Of a stretch of 64,000 nt of DNA, positions 27,212 to 36,632 are shown one piece after another. Each line of letters begins with the position of its first letter. Positions within the stretch are counted from its first letter, which is position 1. The stretch spans positions 310,001 through 374,000 of the forward strand of contig NZ_FOZW01000003.1 of NCBI RefSeq assembly GCF_900116195.1, read 5' to 3'. The position numbers and the translations under genes are program-made. This DNA comes from Alloyangia pacifica. Its GTDB lineage: Bacteria > Pseudomonadota > Alphaproteobacteria > Rhodobacterales > Rhodobacteraceae. The notes beneath the pieces are model-generated. The model saw nothing but the letters and a program-made list of their open reading frames with translations, was not told where the DNA came from and made no database searches.

Positions 27212-27664
27212 TCAGTCGCGGCCTTCGTCCAGCGGCTCCGACGGCACCGAAGCAAGCAGAAGTGACAGAGTCTTTGGATGCGCGTGGAGCGCATCGGCGA
27301 GGCTGTACTGGTTGAGATGCGCGTAGAAGGCCAGCTTCGCCTCGCGGAGCGCGCGGGTCAGCCCGCAGGCCCCCTTGAGAATGCAGCTCGAGCAATCCAC
27401 CATCGAGGTGTCGCCCTCCATGTAGCGGGCGATCTCGCCGACATGGATCTCCTCCGCCGCCCGGGCCAGCTCGACCCCACCCGCACGCCCGCGGGTCGTC
27501 TTCAGGAAGCCGCCGTCAACGAGGTTCTTGACCACCTTCATCAGATTGCCATGCGAAAGCCCGTGCGCCTGGGCGATCTCGGAGATCGAGACCAGCCGGT
27601 CCTGCCGGGCGCCGAGGTAGAGGCAGACGCGCAGTGCGTAATCTGTGAATTTCGAAAGATGCAT
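27212..27664 (-). CDS. nsrR: Rrf2-family regulator, NsrR-like nitric oxide sensor
   Basis: This 150-residue protein has an N-terminal winged HTH (MHLSKFTDYALRVCLYLG; GLSHGNLMKVVKNLVDGGF) and three cysteines in DCSSCILKGACGLTRAL that would bind an iron-sulphur cluster. NsrR releases DNA when nitric oxide damages this cluster. The first 19 open codons upstream are dropped because Rrf2 proteins begin with M-x-L-x-x-F-x-D-Y-A-L. It lies upstream of the nirB region on the same strand; nitrite reductase and nitric oxide stress are linked, which supports NsrR over IscR. IscR is the main alternative. Confidence 0.85.
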   Translation of the reverse strand: MHLSKFTDYALRVCLYLGARQDRLVSISEIAQAHGLSHGNLMKVVKNLVDGGFLKTTRGRAGGVELARAAEEIHVGEIARYMEGDTSMVDCSSCILKGACGLTRALREAKLAFYAHLNQYSLADALHAHPKTLSLLLASVPSEPLDEGRD

Positions 27665-27753
27665 GGCCGGTAACGTCGTCGTGAGTGCAAGGACGCTGGC
27701 GAAAAATTCCCGAAACGTCAACTTTTCGGGTCATGCGCAGAGCCGCGCCCGCG

Positions 27754-28137
27754 TCAGATCTCGTAGAGCTCCAGTGGCAGCCCGTCGGGATCCGCGAAGA
27801 AGGTGAACCGCTTGCCGGTCAGCGGATCGACCCGCACCGGCTCGACCTCGACGCCCGCGTCTTCCAGCCAGCGCATGGCCCCGGCCACATCGGCGACGCG
27901 GAAGGCCAGGTGGCGCAGCCCCTTGGCCTCGGGCCGCGAGGGGCGGTCAGGCGGTTCGGGGAAGCTGAACAATTCGAGCTGGCCGCCGCCGGGCACCGCG
28001 AGATCGAGCTTCCAGCTGTCCCGCTCGGTGCGGTGGGTTTCGGCGATGACCTCCAGCCCCAGAAGATCGACGTAGAAGGCGCGGCTGCGGGCGTAGTCGC
28101 CACAGATCAGCGCCACGTGGTGCAGGCCTTGCAGCAT
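27754..28137 (-). CDS. VOC-family metalloprotein of the SMU1112c/YaeR type
   Basis: The protein is 127 residues long and one glyoxalase/VOC domain. It follows E. coli YaeR closely by memory: LHHVALICGDYARSRAFYVD at the start, FSFPEPPDRPSRPEA, GLRHLAFRV, and the end KRFTFFADPDGLPLELYE. Predicted metal ligands are His6, His75 and the Glu of LELYE. The function of YaeR is not settled; it is described as glyoxalase I-like. It is the gene upstream of nsrR on the same strand, 89 bases apart, so the two may share a transcript. Confidence 0.9.
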   Translation of the reverse strand: MLQGLHHVALICGDYARSRAFYVDLLGLEVIAETHRTERDSWKLDLAVPGGGQLELFSFPEPPDRPSRPEAKGLRHLAFRVADVAGAMRWLEDAGVEVEPVRVDPLTGKRFTFFADPDGLPLELYEI

Positions 28138-28269
28138 CAGGCGTCCCTTCGGTTTGCTGCCCTACTTATGGCGTGTTGCGCCGGTCGGTCCAATGCGAAA
28201 CAGGTGGAGCGGGGGAGTTTACCTTCCATTCAGATCCGGCGCGCAGGCTCTTGGCAAAGGAGATCCGCC

Positions 28270-29685
28270 ATGACCCTGCCCATCCAGCCCAACCCGCCCC
28301 AGATGCTGCCGACGCTGTTTGGCAGCCTGTCCCTCTCGCTGTTGCGCGCCAGCGCGGGGCCCGGCGGCGCGAGCGCCGAGATCGGCTCTGCGTCGCTGGG
28401 CCTCGCACAGGGCGCCGCGGGGGCGGAACCGGGGGCACCGGATGCGCGCGGCGCGGATGGGCTGCTGCTTGCGGCGGAGGGCAGGGTTTCGGCGCAGGCC
28501 GGGGCCGCCGAACCCGAGGACCGGAGCCTCGGCGAGGCGCGCGAGCGCGGGCTCCATCGGATCCGGTCGCGGATGCGGCATCTCGCCCGGGCCTTGGCGC
28601 GGCTGGACAGGGGGGTGGCGATCCGCTCGGGCGCCACTGCCGCGAGCTATTCCAGCGCCGAGGCGCAGGCGAGCTTCGCCAGCTACGGCGGCAATGATGC
28701 GCTCTCGGTCTCCGCCCGGTCGCTGTCGGGGGTCTACACGGGCACCGGTCACGACGCCCTCGCGCTCTCGGCGCAGCGGGTCGAGGGGGTCTATACCGAC
28801 GTGTCGCCCTGGGGGCGTGGTGGCGGCGGAAACGATGCGGTGGCGATCCGCGCGGGCGAGGTGGCCTCGGTCTTCACCGGTGGCGGCAATGACGCGCTGG
28901 CCATCGCGGCGCAGAGCGTGCGGGGTATCTACAGCGGCTCCGGCAGCGACGCGGTCAGCATCGCCGCCGAGATCGTGCACGACATCTACACCGATCCGGG
29001 CCCGCGCGCGCGCCGCGCAGGGGGCGACGACACGGTGACGCTGCAGGGGCGGCAGGTCAGCTCGGTCCATACGGGCGGCGGGGACGATGCGGTCACGATT
29101 GCCGCCGAGAGCGTTGATCGCCTGTACACCGGCAAAGGGGCGGATGCGGTGACAATCTCCGCCGGGCGCGTGGGCGGCCTCTACACGGGTGCCGGGCGCG
29201 ATGCGATCAGCGTCGATGCCACATCCGGCCGGTCGCAGGCCCTGACGTCGGGCGACGTGCCGCCGACCGAGGGTGAGACCGTAGAAGACCGCCTGCAGGC
29301 CGCGCGGAGCACTGTCGCGGACATCAACGCGGGGGCAGGGGACGACGCGATTTCCTTGAAGGTGACGGAGGCAATCGCTCTCGAAGCGGGTCGGGGCGAC
29401 GACGCGATCACGCTCAACGGCGGAACCGTGGCGCTGCGCTACGGTCTCGGCGACGGGAACGACATCGTTTCGCTTGCTCCCGGCGCGGAGGTTCTGGTGC
29501 AACTGGGCGCGGATGTCGCCGACTGGTCGGTCACGCAGGAAGGGGACACGCTGTTGCTGCAGATCGGCGAGGGATCGATCCGTTTCGAGGGCGTGGGCGC
29601 CAGCATCGCGATCGGCATCACCCGCACGGATGACCCGGAGGTCGAGCTGCTGCACGCGCAGGTGCCGCTCGACGCGGTGGCATGA
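28270..29685 (+). CDS. RTX-like repeat protein with 19-residue repeats, function unknown
   Basis: This 471-residue protein starts at the ATG at 28270 after a very good AAAGGAG site. Residues 1-140 are rich in Ala, Gly and Arg. From about residue 142 to 320, nine or so units of about 19 residues follow the pattern xGGxDAVxIxAxxVxxIYTG; two units carry 6-7 residue inserts (after YTD, rich in Pro, Gly and Arg). Two more degenerate GDDAI units come after a Glu/Thr-rich linker. Gly-Asp turns with alternating beta residues suggest a parallel beta-roll like RTX domains, but the period is twice the usual nine. There is no signal peptide and no Cys. An RTX-like role on the cell surface or outside the cell is a guess. 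It stands alone. Confidence 0.75.
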   Translation: MTLPIQPNPPQMLPTLFGSLSLSLLRASAGPGGASAEIGSASLGLAQGAAGAEPGAPDARGADGLLLAAEGRVSAQAGAAEPEDRSLGEARERGLHRIRSRMRHLARALARLDRGVAIRSGATAASYSSAEAQASFASYGGNDALSVSARSLSGVYTGTGHDALALSAQRVEGVYTDVSPWGRGGGGNDAVAIRAGEVASVFTGGGNDALAIAAQSVRGIYSGSGSDAVSIAAEIVHDIYTDPGPRARRAGGDDTVTLQGRQVSSVHTGGGDDAVTIAAESVDRLYTGKGADAVTISAGRVGGLYTGAGRDAISVDATSGRSQALTSGDVPPTEGETVEDRLQAARSTVADINAGAGDDAISLKVTEAIALEAGRGDDAITLNGGTVALRYGLGDGNDIVSLAPGAEVLVQLGADVADWSVTQEGDTLLLQIGEGSIRFEGVGASIAIGITRTDDPEVELLHAQVPLDAVA

Positions 29686-29840
29686 TCCTTTCGAGGTGAT
29701 CGGGACGGTGTGTCTGGGATTGTGTGTCTGGGGCGGCGTGACCGGCACTGCTGCCCGGATAGGCGTATGTGGATTGGCCCGGGCCGAGGTGGCGTGACCG
29801 GTGTCGGCTGACCGCAGCGCGTGGCGCGCGCGTGGCGCGC

Positions 29841-30602
29841 CTAGACGAACTGCTCTCGGATCAGCCGCTCTTCCAGCCCGTGCCCCGGATCGAACATCAC
29901 CCGGTGTGCCACGTCGGGGGCCGAGCGGATGTCCACCCGCACCACGTCCCGCACCGACTCGCTGTCGGCCTCGGCCATCACCGGGCGCTTCTCGTGTTCG
30001 AGCACCTCGAAACTGACCTCGGCAGCCTTGGGCAGCAGCGCGCCGCGCCAGCGCCGCGGGCGGAAAGCGGCGACGGCGGTCAGCGCCAGCACCTCGGAGC
30101 CGATGGGCAGGATCGGCCCGTGGGCCGAGTAGTTGTAGGCGGTCGATCCGGCTGGCGTGGCCAGCAGCGCGCCATCGCAGACCAGTTCAGGCAGGCGCAG
30201 CTTGCCGTCGACATGGATCGCCAGCCGCGCGGCCTGCGGGCCGGTGCGCAGCAGCGAGACCTCGTTGATCGCCAGTGCCTCGTGTACCGTGCCGTCGACC
30301 GTGGTGGCGGACATCGACAGCGGATTGATCACCGCTTCCTCGGCCTCCTCCAGCCGCTCTTCCAGCCGGTGCTCGGAGTAGGCGTTCATCAGGAAACCCA
30401 CGGTGCCCCGGTTCATGCCGTAGACCGGCACGTTCAGTTCCTGCGTGCGGTGCAGGGTCTGCAGCATGAAGCCGTCGCCCCCAAGTGCCACGATCACGTC
30501 GGCACCGCGCTCGGCGTGATCACCGTAGCGGCGCGACAGCGCGGCATGGGCCGCCTGGGCGATCGGCGCGCGCGAGGCGCAGAAGGCAATTCTCAGAGAC
30601 AT
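29841..30602 (-). CDS. nadK: NAD kinase
   Basis: The enzyme phosphorylates NAD to NADP. Its 253 residues fit the short alphaproteobacterial form. The catalytic GGDG motif is in [16 protein letters not shown] near residue 43, followed by NEVSLLR near residue 133, the substrate motif [17 protein letters not shown] near 165, and the C-terminal SFEVL region. The ATG at 30602 starts the conserved strand [12 protein letters not shown]. It is transcribed alone; its promoter must lie in the 185-bp spacer shared with the divergent glyA. Confidence 0.94.
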   Translation of the reverse strand: MSLRIAFCASRAPIAQAAHAALSRRYGDHAERGADVIVALGGDGFMLQTLHRTQELNVPVYGMNRGTVGFLMNAYSEHRLEERLEEAEEAVINPLSMSATTVDGTVHEALAINEVSLLRTGPQAARLAIHVDGKLRLPELVCDGALLATPAGSTAYNYSAHGPILPIGSEVLALTAVAAFRPRRWRGALLPKAAEVSFEVLEHEKRPVMAEADSESVRDVVRVDIRSAPDVAHRVMFDPGHGLEERLIREQFV

Positions 30603-30787
30603 CGGGCTTTCGGTGGTCCTGCGGTTTCCTGTCCCCTCCGGGATGTTCCGAAACAATCACAAGTTTTCCCCGGCGGCCAGACACGCCGGAAGAGAAACAC
30701 AAGCTGTCGCTTTGACATCTTTGCGTTACGCGCGGTTTCCAGTACTCAGGCGCCGGAACTCGAATCCTTGACACCCGGAGACTGCCC

Positions 30788-32083
30788 ATGACCGCCGCGC
30801 CCAGCGACACCGGCTTTTTCACCGAAGAGCTTTCCTCCCGCGATCCCGAACTCTTCGCGTCCATCACCGGCGAGCTCGGCCGCCAGCGCGACGAGATCGA
30901 GCTGATCGCTTCCGAGAACATCGTCTCCCGTGCCGTCATGCAGGCGCAGGGCTCGGTGCTCACCAACAAATACGCCGAAGGTTACCCGGGCAAGCGCTAC
31001 TACGGCGGCTGTGACTGGGTCGACGTGGCCGAGAACCTGGCCATCGACCGCGCCAAGCAGCTCTTCGGCTGCGAGTTCGTCAACGTGCAGCCGAACTCCG
31101 GTTCGCAGGCCAACCAGGGCGTCTACCAGGCGCTGATCCAGCCCGGCGACACCATCCTCGGCATGAGCCTCGACGCCGGCGGTCACCTGACCCACGGTGC
31201 CAAGCCCAACCAGTCGGGCAAGTGGTTCAACGCCATTCAGTACGGCGTGCGCAAGCAGGACAACCGTCTGGACTACGATCAGGTTCAGGAGCTCGCCAAC
31301 GAGCACAAGCCCAAGCTGATCGTCGCCGGCGGCTCGGCCATCCCGCGCCAGATCGATTTCGCCAAGATGCGCGAGATCGCCGACAGCGTCGGTGCCTACC
31401 TGATGGTCGACATGGCGCACTTCGCGGGCCTCGTGGCCGGCGGCGAGCATCCCTCGCCCTTCCCGCACGCGCATGTGGCCACCACCACCACGCACAAGAC
31501 CCTGCGCGGCCCGCGCGGCGGCATGATCCTGACCAACGACGAGACCATCGCCAAGAAGGTCAACTCGGCGATCTTCCCCGGCATTCAGGGCGGCCCGCTG
31601 ATGCATGTCATTGCCGGTAAGGCCGTGGCCTTCGGCGAGGCGCTGCGCCCCGAGTTCAAGGCCTATGCCAAGCAGGTGATCGCCAACGCTCAGGCGCTGT
31701 CGGACCAGCTGATCAAGGGCGGGCTCGACACGGTGACCCATGGCACCGACACCCACGTGGTGCTGGTCGACCTGCGCCCCAAGGGCGTGAAGGGCAACGC
31801 CACCGAGAAGGCGCTCGGCCGCGCGCATATCACCTGCAACAAGAACGGCGTGCCGTTCGACCCGGAAAAGCCGACCGTGACCTCGGGCATCCGTCTGGGC
31901 TCGCCCGCCGGCACCACCCGCGGCTTCGGCGAGGCGGAGTTCCGCAAGATCGCCGACTGGATCATCGAAGTCGTCGACGGTCTGGCGGCCAACGGTGAGG
32001 ATGGCAACGCCGAGGTCGAAGCCAAGGTGAAGGGTGAAGTCGAGGAGTTCCTCAAGGGCTTCCCGATCTACCCGACGCTCTGA
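30788..32083 (+). CDS. glyA: Serine hydroxymethyltransferase
   Basis: This PLP enzyme converts serine and tetrahydrofolate to glycine and methylene-THF. It has 431 residues, and the PLP Lys is residue 237 in [17 protein letters not shown]. Other hallmarks are [15 protein letters not shown] and [16 protein letters not shown] near the N-terminus. The ATG at 30788 follows GGAGACTGCCC. I looked for a glycine or SAM riboswitch in the spacer upstream (30603-30787) and saw none. A terminator lies 25 bases after the stop. Confidence 0.98.
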   Translation: MTAAPSDTGFFTEELSSRDPELFASITGELGRQRDEIELIASENIVSRAVMQAQGSVLTNKYAEGYPGKRYYGGCDWVDVAENLAIDRAKQLFGCEFVNVQPNSGSQANQGVYQALIQPGDTILGMSLDAGGHLTHGAKPNQSGKWFNAIQYGVRKQDNRLDYDQVQELANEHKPKLIVAGGSAIPRQIDFAKMREIADSVGAYLMVDMAHFAGLVAGGEHPSPFPHAHVATTTTHKTLRGPRGGMILTNDETIAKKVNSAIFPGIQGGPLMHVIAGKAVAFGEALRPEFKAYAKQVIANAQALSDQLIKGGLDTVTHGTDTHVVLVDLRPKGVKGNATEKALGRAHITCNKNGVPFDPEKPTVTSGIRLGSPAGTTRGFGEAEFRKIADWIIEVVDGLAANGEDGNAEVEAKVKGEVEEFLKGFPIYPTL

Positions 32084-32108
32084 GCTTCGGTTCGGTGAGA
32101 GATTGAGG

Positions 32109-32135
32109 GGGCGGGCCGCAAGGCCCGCCCTTTCC
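32109..32135 (+). terminator. Terminator of glyA
   Basis: A 9-bp stem, GGGCGGGCC (32109-32117) with GGCCCGCCC (32122-32130), closes a GCAA tetraloop and is followed by TTTCCTATTTTT. Between it and the next gene (32136-32318) I see nothing else. Confidence 0.85.
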
Positions 32136-32318
32136 TATTTTTCACCGCAGTCTGGCGGTCCGGCTCAAGGTGTGGTGCGCGGCACCCTCGGCAAATACAT
32201 GCGCCCGGCATCTATTTTTCCGCCGCCCCCTTGGCGACACTGCAAAAACCCGCTCTACCTTGGCGGCAGGCCCGTATACCTGTCGCTCCCCCGGGCCGGC
32301 GACCAGCCCTCGAGCCGC

Positions 32319-33941
32319 ATGCCCACCAAATCCGCGTCACCCCTCACCGTCCTGCGCATTCCCGCCTTCAGGGCGCGCTGGACCGCCTCCATGGCCTCTA
32401 ACCTCGGCACTCTGGTGCAATCGGTCGGCGCGGGCTGGATGATGACGCAGATCTCCGACAGCGACGCCATGGTGGCGCTGGTGCAGGCCGGGGTGACGGT
32501 GCCGACCATGCTCTTCGCGGTCTTTGCCGGAACCCTCGCGGACAATTTCGACCGCCGGCGGGTGATGATCGGGGCGCAGCTGTTCATGATGGCCTCGGCC
32601 TCGCTGCTCTGCGCGCTGGCCTGGTTCGACCTGCTGACGCCCTGGCTACTGCTGGTGCTCACCTTCCTGATCGGCACCGGCTCGACCTTCTTCAACCCGT
32701 CCTGGCAGGCCTCGCTTGGGGATATCGTGCCGCGTACCGACCTGCCCTCGGCGGTGACACTCAACTCCATGGCGTTCAACGCCATGCGCTCGATTGGCCC
32801 GGCGATCGGCGGCATCATCGTCGCCATTGCCGGGGCGGCCGCCGCTTTTGCGCTCAACGCGGTCAGCTATCTGCCGATGATCGCCGTGCTCTGGCGCTGG
32901 AAGTCGCCGCCGCCCGACAGCACCCTGCCGCCCGAGCCGATGCGGCTCGCGGTCGGCTCGGGCCTGCGCTATGTCGCCATGTCGCCGAACCTGATGAACG
33001 TCATGGCTCGGGCCTTCCTCTTCGGTTTCGGCTCGGTGGCGGTGCTGTCGCTGCTGCCGCTGATCGCCCACGAGCGGCTTGGGGGCGACGCCTCGACCTT
33101 CGGCATCATGCTGGGCTGCTTCGGGGTCGGGGCGGTGATCGGCGCGCTCAACAACGCGCGGCTGCGCGACCACTTCGACAACGAGCACCTCGTGCGCTTC
33201 GCCGCCGCCGCAGCGATGGTCGGCACGGCGATCTTGGCGGTGGCGCCGACCCTCTGGGCCTGTCTTCCGGCGCTGCTGCTCAACGGCATGGCCTGGACCG
33301 TGGCGCTCTCGCTGCTCAATGTCACGGTGCAGCTCTCGACCCCGCGCTGGGTGGTCGGCCGGGCCATCGCGCTCTACCAGTCGGCAAGTTTCGGCGGCAT
33401 GGCGGCGGGCAGTTGGGTCTGGGGCTCGGTGTCCGACGGCTGGGGGCTCTTCGCGGCACTTGCGGGCGCGGCGGGCTTGCTGGCGGTGGCGGCGCTGGTC
33501 GGCCTGAAGATGCCGCTGCCCGAGTTCAGCGATCTCGACCTCTCACCGCTGGACCGCTTCAAGGAACCCGCGCTGCAACTCGATCTGAAGCTGCGCAGCG
33601 GCCCAATCGTGGCCGTCACGCAGTTCGAGATCGACCCGGACGACGTGCCCGAGTTCCTCGCGATCATGGCCGAGCGGCGGCGGGTGCGCATCCGCGACGG
33701 CGCCCAGAACTGGGTGCTGATGCGCGACCTCGAGGATCCGCGCATCTGGGAGGAGACCTACCACGTCCCCACTTGGGTCGAATACATTCGCCACAACACA
33801 CGCCGCACCAAGGCCGACGGCGGCACCTTCGAGCGGTTGATGGCGCTGCACCGGGGCGAGGAGCGCCCGCACACCCGCCGGATGATCGAGCGCCAGTCGA
33901 TTCCCCGCCGCCGGGGCGGGGTCTACGACTTCAACCTCTGA
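32319..33941 (+). CDS. MFS transporter of the EntS-like MFS_3 family with a C-terminal cytoplasmic domain
   Basis: The protein has 540 residues. Residues 10-400 hold about twelve membrane helices with MFS signs such as LADNFDRRRVMIGAQ in the 2-3 loop. The N-terminal motif VLRIPAFRARWTASMASNLG is typical of the MFS_3 group that includes the enterobactin exporter EntS. About 120 residues at the C-terminus are soluble; the part from VAVTQFEIDPDDVPEFLAIM looks like a ferredoxin-like (ABM/NIPSNAP type) domain. The ATG at 32319 has a poor ribosome site, so the start is uncertain. The substrate is unknown. It converges on the MscS gene with a six-base gap. Confidence 0.85.
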   Translation: MPTKSASPLTVLRIPAFRARWTASMASNLGTLVQSVGAGWMMTQISDSDAMVALVQAGVTVPTMLFAVFAGTLADNFDRRRVMIGAQLFMMASASLLCALAWFDLLTPWLLLVLTFLIGTGSTFFNPSWQASLGDIVPRTDLPSAVTLNSMAFNAMRSIGPAIGGIIVAIAGAAAAFALNAVSYLPMIAVLWRWKSPPPDSTLPPEPMRLAVGSGLRYVAMSPNLMNVMARAFLFGFGSVAVLSLLPLIAHERLGGDASTFGIMLGCFGVGAVIGALNNARLRDHFDNEHLVRFAAAAAMVGTAILAVAPTLWACLPALLLNGMAWTVALSLLNVTVQLSTPRWVVGRAIALYQSASFGGMAAGSWVWGSVSDGWGLFAALAGAAGLLAVAALVGLKMPLPEFSDLDLSPLDRFKEPALQLDLKLRSGPIVAVTQFEIDPDDVPEFLAIMAERRRVRIRDGAQNWVLMRDLEDPRIWEETYHVPTWVEYIRHNTRRTKADGGTFERLMALHRGEERPHTRRMIERQSIPRRRGGVYDFNL

Positions 33942-33947
33942 GCCGGG

Positions 33948-35567
33948 CTAGGTGTTGTCCGAGTCCTCTTCGTGGCCTTCGTCGCCGCGGCGGAACGAAG
34001 TCACCCGGTCCTCGCGCGCGTAATAGGGCTCGCCTTCGGCGGGATCGTGAGTTTCTGGTTTGGTCCTGGCTGGCGCCCCGCTGCGCTCCCCGTTGCCGGG
34101 ATCGCCGAAGGGCAGGGCGGCGGGGGCGGCCATGTGCACGTGCATGTCCGCCTGCGGGAAGGGAATCGAGATGCCCTCTCGGTCGAAGGCCTCCTTCACT
34201 TGCCGCGTGAGGTCCCAGTAGACCGTCCAGTAATCGTCGACCTTGGTCCAGGGGCGGCAGATGAAGTCCACCGAGCTCGCCCCCAGCGCGTTGACCCGGA
34301 CCACCGGGGCCGGATCGTCGAGGATCAGCGGGTGCTCGGCCACCACCTTCTCGAGCACCTCCTGCGCCTGTTCGATCGAGTCGCCGTAGCCGATGCCGAA
34401 GGTCAGATCGACCCGGCGGGTGTCGCTCGCGGTGACATTGGTAATGACGTCGCCCCAGACCTTGGAGTTCGGGATGACGATCACCTGGTTGTCGGGGGTG
34501 ACCACCGTGGTCGAGACGATGGACACCGATTGCACGGTGCCGCCGGTGCCCGCCACGGTGACGTAATCGCCCTCGTCGAAGGGCCGGTTGATCATGATCA
34601 TCAGCCCGGCCGCCAAGTTGCCCAGCGTGTCCTGCATGGCAAAGGCAATGATGAACGATGCCCCGCCGACCAGCGCGAAGAGCGGGGTGACGTCGATCCC
34701 CAGCGCGCTCAGCACGATCATCAGCCCGAAGGCGATGGTCAGCCAGTATATCACCATGACGATGAAGGCCTGCAGCAGCTTCGACAGATCCGGCACCCGC
34801 GACAGGCCGCGCCGCGCCACGCCGCGCACCGCGCGCGCGATGATCAGCAGCGCCAACAGCGAGCCGACGATCACCGCGATGCGCAACGCCAGCTTGATCC
34901 CGCCGTCCTCGTCCGTCGCCCAGTTCGCGCCCTGCGCCAGCAGCGTGCGCCAGTCGGCCCGCTGCGTCTCGTCGACGTGGATCGCGGCCCGGTAGGCGCG
35001 GAATTGAGCGACCTCGGCGGCATCGCCGCCCTTGGCCTCCAGCCCGTCGACCACGGTCGAAAGGTTCTCGAAGGCATTGTTCCGCAGCTCGACCAGCTGC
35101 GTGAGCCGTTCGCGCGGAACCTCGGTTTCGCCGGCGGTCTCCTTTGCCAGCACCGCGAGCTGTTCCTCGACCACCGCCTTGGTCATGCCCTTGGCCATGT
35201 TCTGCCAGGCCTGCGCGAGCTGGCTCATCTCCGCCGCGGTCAGCGGCAGCGAGCGGATGGCCAGCTCTTCGGAGGCGATGCCCGGATCGGTCAGTGCGGC
35301 GATCAGCGCCGCATCGCTCTCGGCAGGCAGCGGCGCGTCGGAGGCGCCCTTGGCGCCGATCACGTCCTGATTGGAGATGACCGCCTCGCGGCCGCGTTCC
35401 TCGGCGCTCTCGATGGCCTCCTCGGCGGGGGTCGGCGGGCTCTCGGCCTCACTGCTTTCGGCGGGCGCAGGGGGTTCGGCGGTTTCTTGCGCGACGAGAT
35501 CGGTGGCGGCGGAAACCATCAGCAAGAGGAGCAATACACGAAGAAGCGGCAAGAGTGCGCGCGGCAT
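33948..35567 (-). CDS. Mechanosensitive ion channel of the MscS family, extended form
   Basis: This 539-residue protein has a signal peptide (1-26, ending DLVAQ), a periplasmic region of about 190 residues that starts with a Glu/Pro/Ala-rich segment, and then the MscS core: helices around 230-330, the pore-lining helix with the motif LGNLAAGLMIMINRPFDEGD and the beta domain IVIPNSKVWGDVITN. The C-terminal tail is charged. It should open under membrane tension to release solutes during osmotic downshock. The larger N-terminus places it among the longer paralogues rather than the 286-residue MscS. It is a single gene. Confidence 0.92.
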   Translation of the reverse strand: MPRALLPLLRVLLLLLMVSAATDLVAQETAEPPAPAESSEAESPPTPAEEAIESAEERGREAVISNQDVIGAKGASDAPLPAESDAALIAALTDPGIASEELAIRSLPLTAAEMSQLAQAWQNMAKGMTKAVVEEQLAVLAKETAGETEVPRERLTQLVELRNNAFENLSTVVDGLEAKGGDAAEVAQFRAYRAAIHVDETQRADWRTLLAQGANWATDEDGGIKLALRIAVIVGSLLALLIIARAVRGVARRGLSRVPDLSKLLQAFIVMVIYWLTIAFGLMIVLSALGIDVTPLFALVGGASFIIAFAMQDTLGNLAAGLMIMINRPFDEGDYVTVAGTGGTVQSVSIVSTTVVTPDNQVIVIPNSKVWGDVITNVTASDTRRVDLTFGIGYGDSIEQAQEVLEKVVAEHPLILDDPAPVVRVNALGASSVDFICRPWTKVDDYWTVYWDLTRQVKEAFDREGISIPFPQADMHVHMAAPAALPFGDPGNGERSGAPARTKPETHDPAEGEPYYAREDRVTSFRRGDEGHEEDSDNT

Positions 35568-35730
35568 GGAGGCCTCGTTTAAAAATGGATTTTCAATGGA
35601 CTAAAGGTATTCGGAAGTCTGAGGCCCGAGTTTAGCAGGTCCTTCGCGGGAAGGGGACCACCCTGACGCGAGCAAGGCGCGGCGCACGCACGCGCGAGGG
35701 TTATGCGCGGTCCGCGCAAAACCCTATGCG

Positions 35731-35766
35731 CAAAACGAAGCCACCCGCCGGGGGCCGGCGGGTGGC
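35731..35766 (-). terminator. Terminator of the peroxiredoxin gene
   Basis: A perfect 12-bp stem (35740-35751 with 35755-35766) has a three-base loop. On the minus strand it is followed by TTCGTTTT. It lies 43 bases past the peroxiredoxin stop. Confidence 0.8.
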
Positions 35767-35808
35767 TGAAGGTCGAACGTGGCGGCGCTCACTGCGCCGC
35801 GGGCCGGA

Positions 35809-36462
35809 TCACTCCGGGTTCTTGGCGAAGCGCAGGTAGGGCAGCTTGATGTCCAACTCGCCGTATTTCTCGGCAGCCTGCTCGTTGTTCAGCGACAGGG
35901 CGACGATCACGTCCTGGCCGGTCTGCCAGTTGGCCGGGGTGGCCAGCGGCTGTTCGTAGGTGCGCTGCAGACCGTCGAGGGCGCGCAGCACCTCGGCGAA
36001 GTTGCGGCCCACCGACATCGGGTAGGTCATCATCAGCTGCACCTTCTTGTTCGGCGCAATGATGAAGACCGAGCGCACGGTTGCGCTGTCCGCCGGGGTG
36101 CGGCCGTCGGGCAGGTAGGCGTCTGCGGGCAGCATGTCGAGCGCCTTGGCGACCTCGAGCCCGTCATCGGCGATGATCGGGAAGCCCGCTTCGGAACCGG
36201 CCACCGCCTCGATGTCGCCTTTCCACTTCTTGTGCTCTTCGACGCCATCGACCGAGATGCCCATCACCTTGGTGCCGCGCTTGGCCCACTCGTCGGCAAG
36301 CTGCGCGACCGCGCCGAACTCGGTGGTGCAGACCGGGGTGAAATCCTTCGGGTGCGAGAAGAGGATCGCCCAGCTGTCGCCGATCCAGTCGTGCAGGTCG
36401 TATTCGCCCTGGTCGGTGACCACATGGAGGTTCGGGAGGGTGTCGTTGATGCGCAGAGCCAT
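35809..36462 (-). CDS. 1-Cys peroxiredoxin (Prx6 type)
   Basis: The protein of 217 residues reduces peroxides with a single peroxidatic cysteine, Cys45 in DFTPVCTTEFGAVA. No other Cys is present, so an outside thiol must reduce it. The long C-terminal half with FIIAPNKKVQLMMTYPMSVG and TPANWQTGQDVIV is typical of the Prx6 group. The ATG at 36462 is preceded by AGGA. It is divergent from the aldehyde dehydrogenase gene with a 170-bp spacer in which I found no clear OxyR site. Confidence 0.95.
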   Translation of the reverse strand: MALRINDTLPNLHVVTDQGEYDLHDWIGDSWAILFSHPKDFTPVCTTEFGAVAQLADEWAKRGTKVMGISVDGVEEHKKWKGDIEAVAGSEAGFPIIADDGLEVAKALDMLPADAYLPDGRTPADSATVRSVFIIAPNKKVQLMMTYPMSVGRNFAEVLRALDGLQRTYEQPLATPANWQTGQDVIVALSLNNEQAAEKYGELDIKLPYLRFAKNPE

Positions 36463-36632
36463 GGGAATAGTCCTTTCCTGTCCGAGGGATCGGCTTGGGG
36501 TCTCGCGGAATAGATACGAGCGCGACTCGCGATGTAAAGAGGCCGCTTGCGGAGATCGCGGGGCAGTGACACTGTGCCGCCAGTGAGAATTTGATCAAAT
36601 TCCGACTCAAAGACAGACGAACGGAGACCATC

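Noticed and set aside
30603-30787. Riboswitch upstream of glyA
   Set aside because: I looked for glycine, SAM and SAH riboswitch-like conserved cores in this spacer and saw none, and there is no terminator-like structure before the start codon.
36463-36632. OxyR-like operator between the peroxiredoxin and aldehyde dehydrogenase genes
   Set aside because: ATAG and GAT-type half sites occur, but not with OxyR spacing, so no site is claimed.
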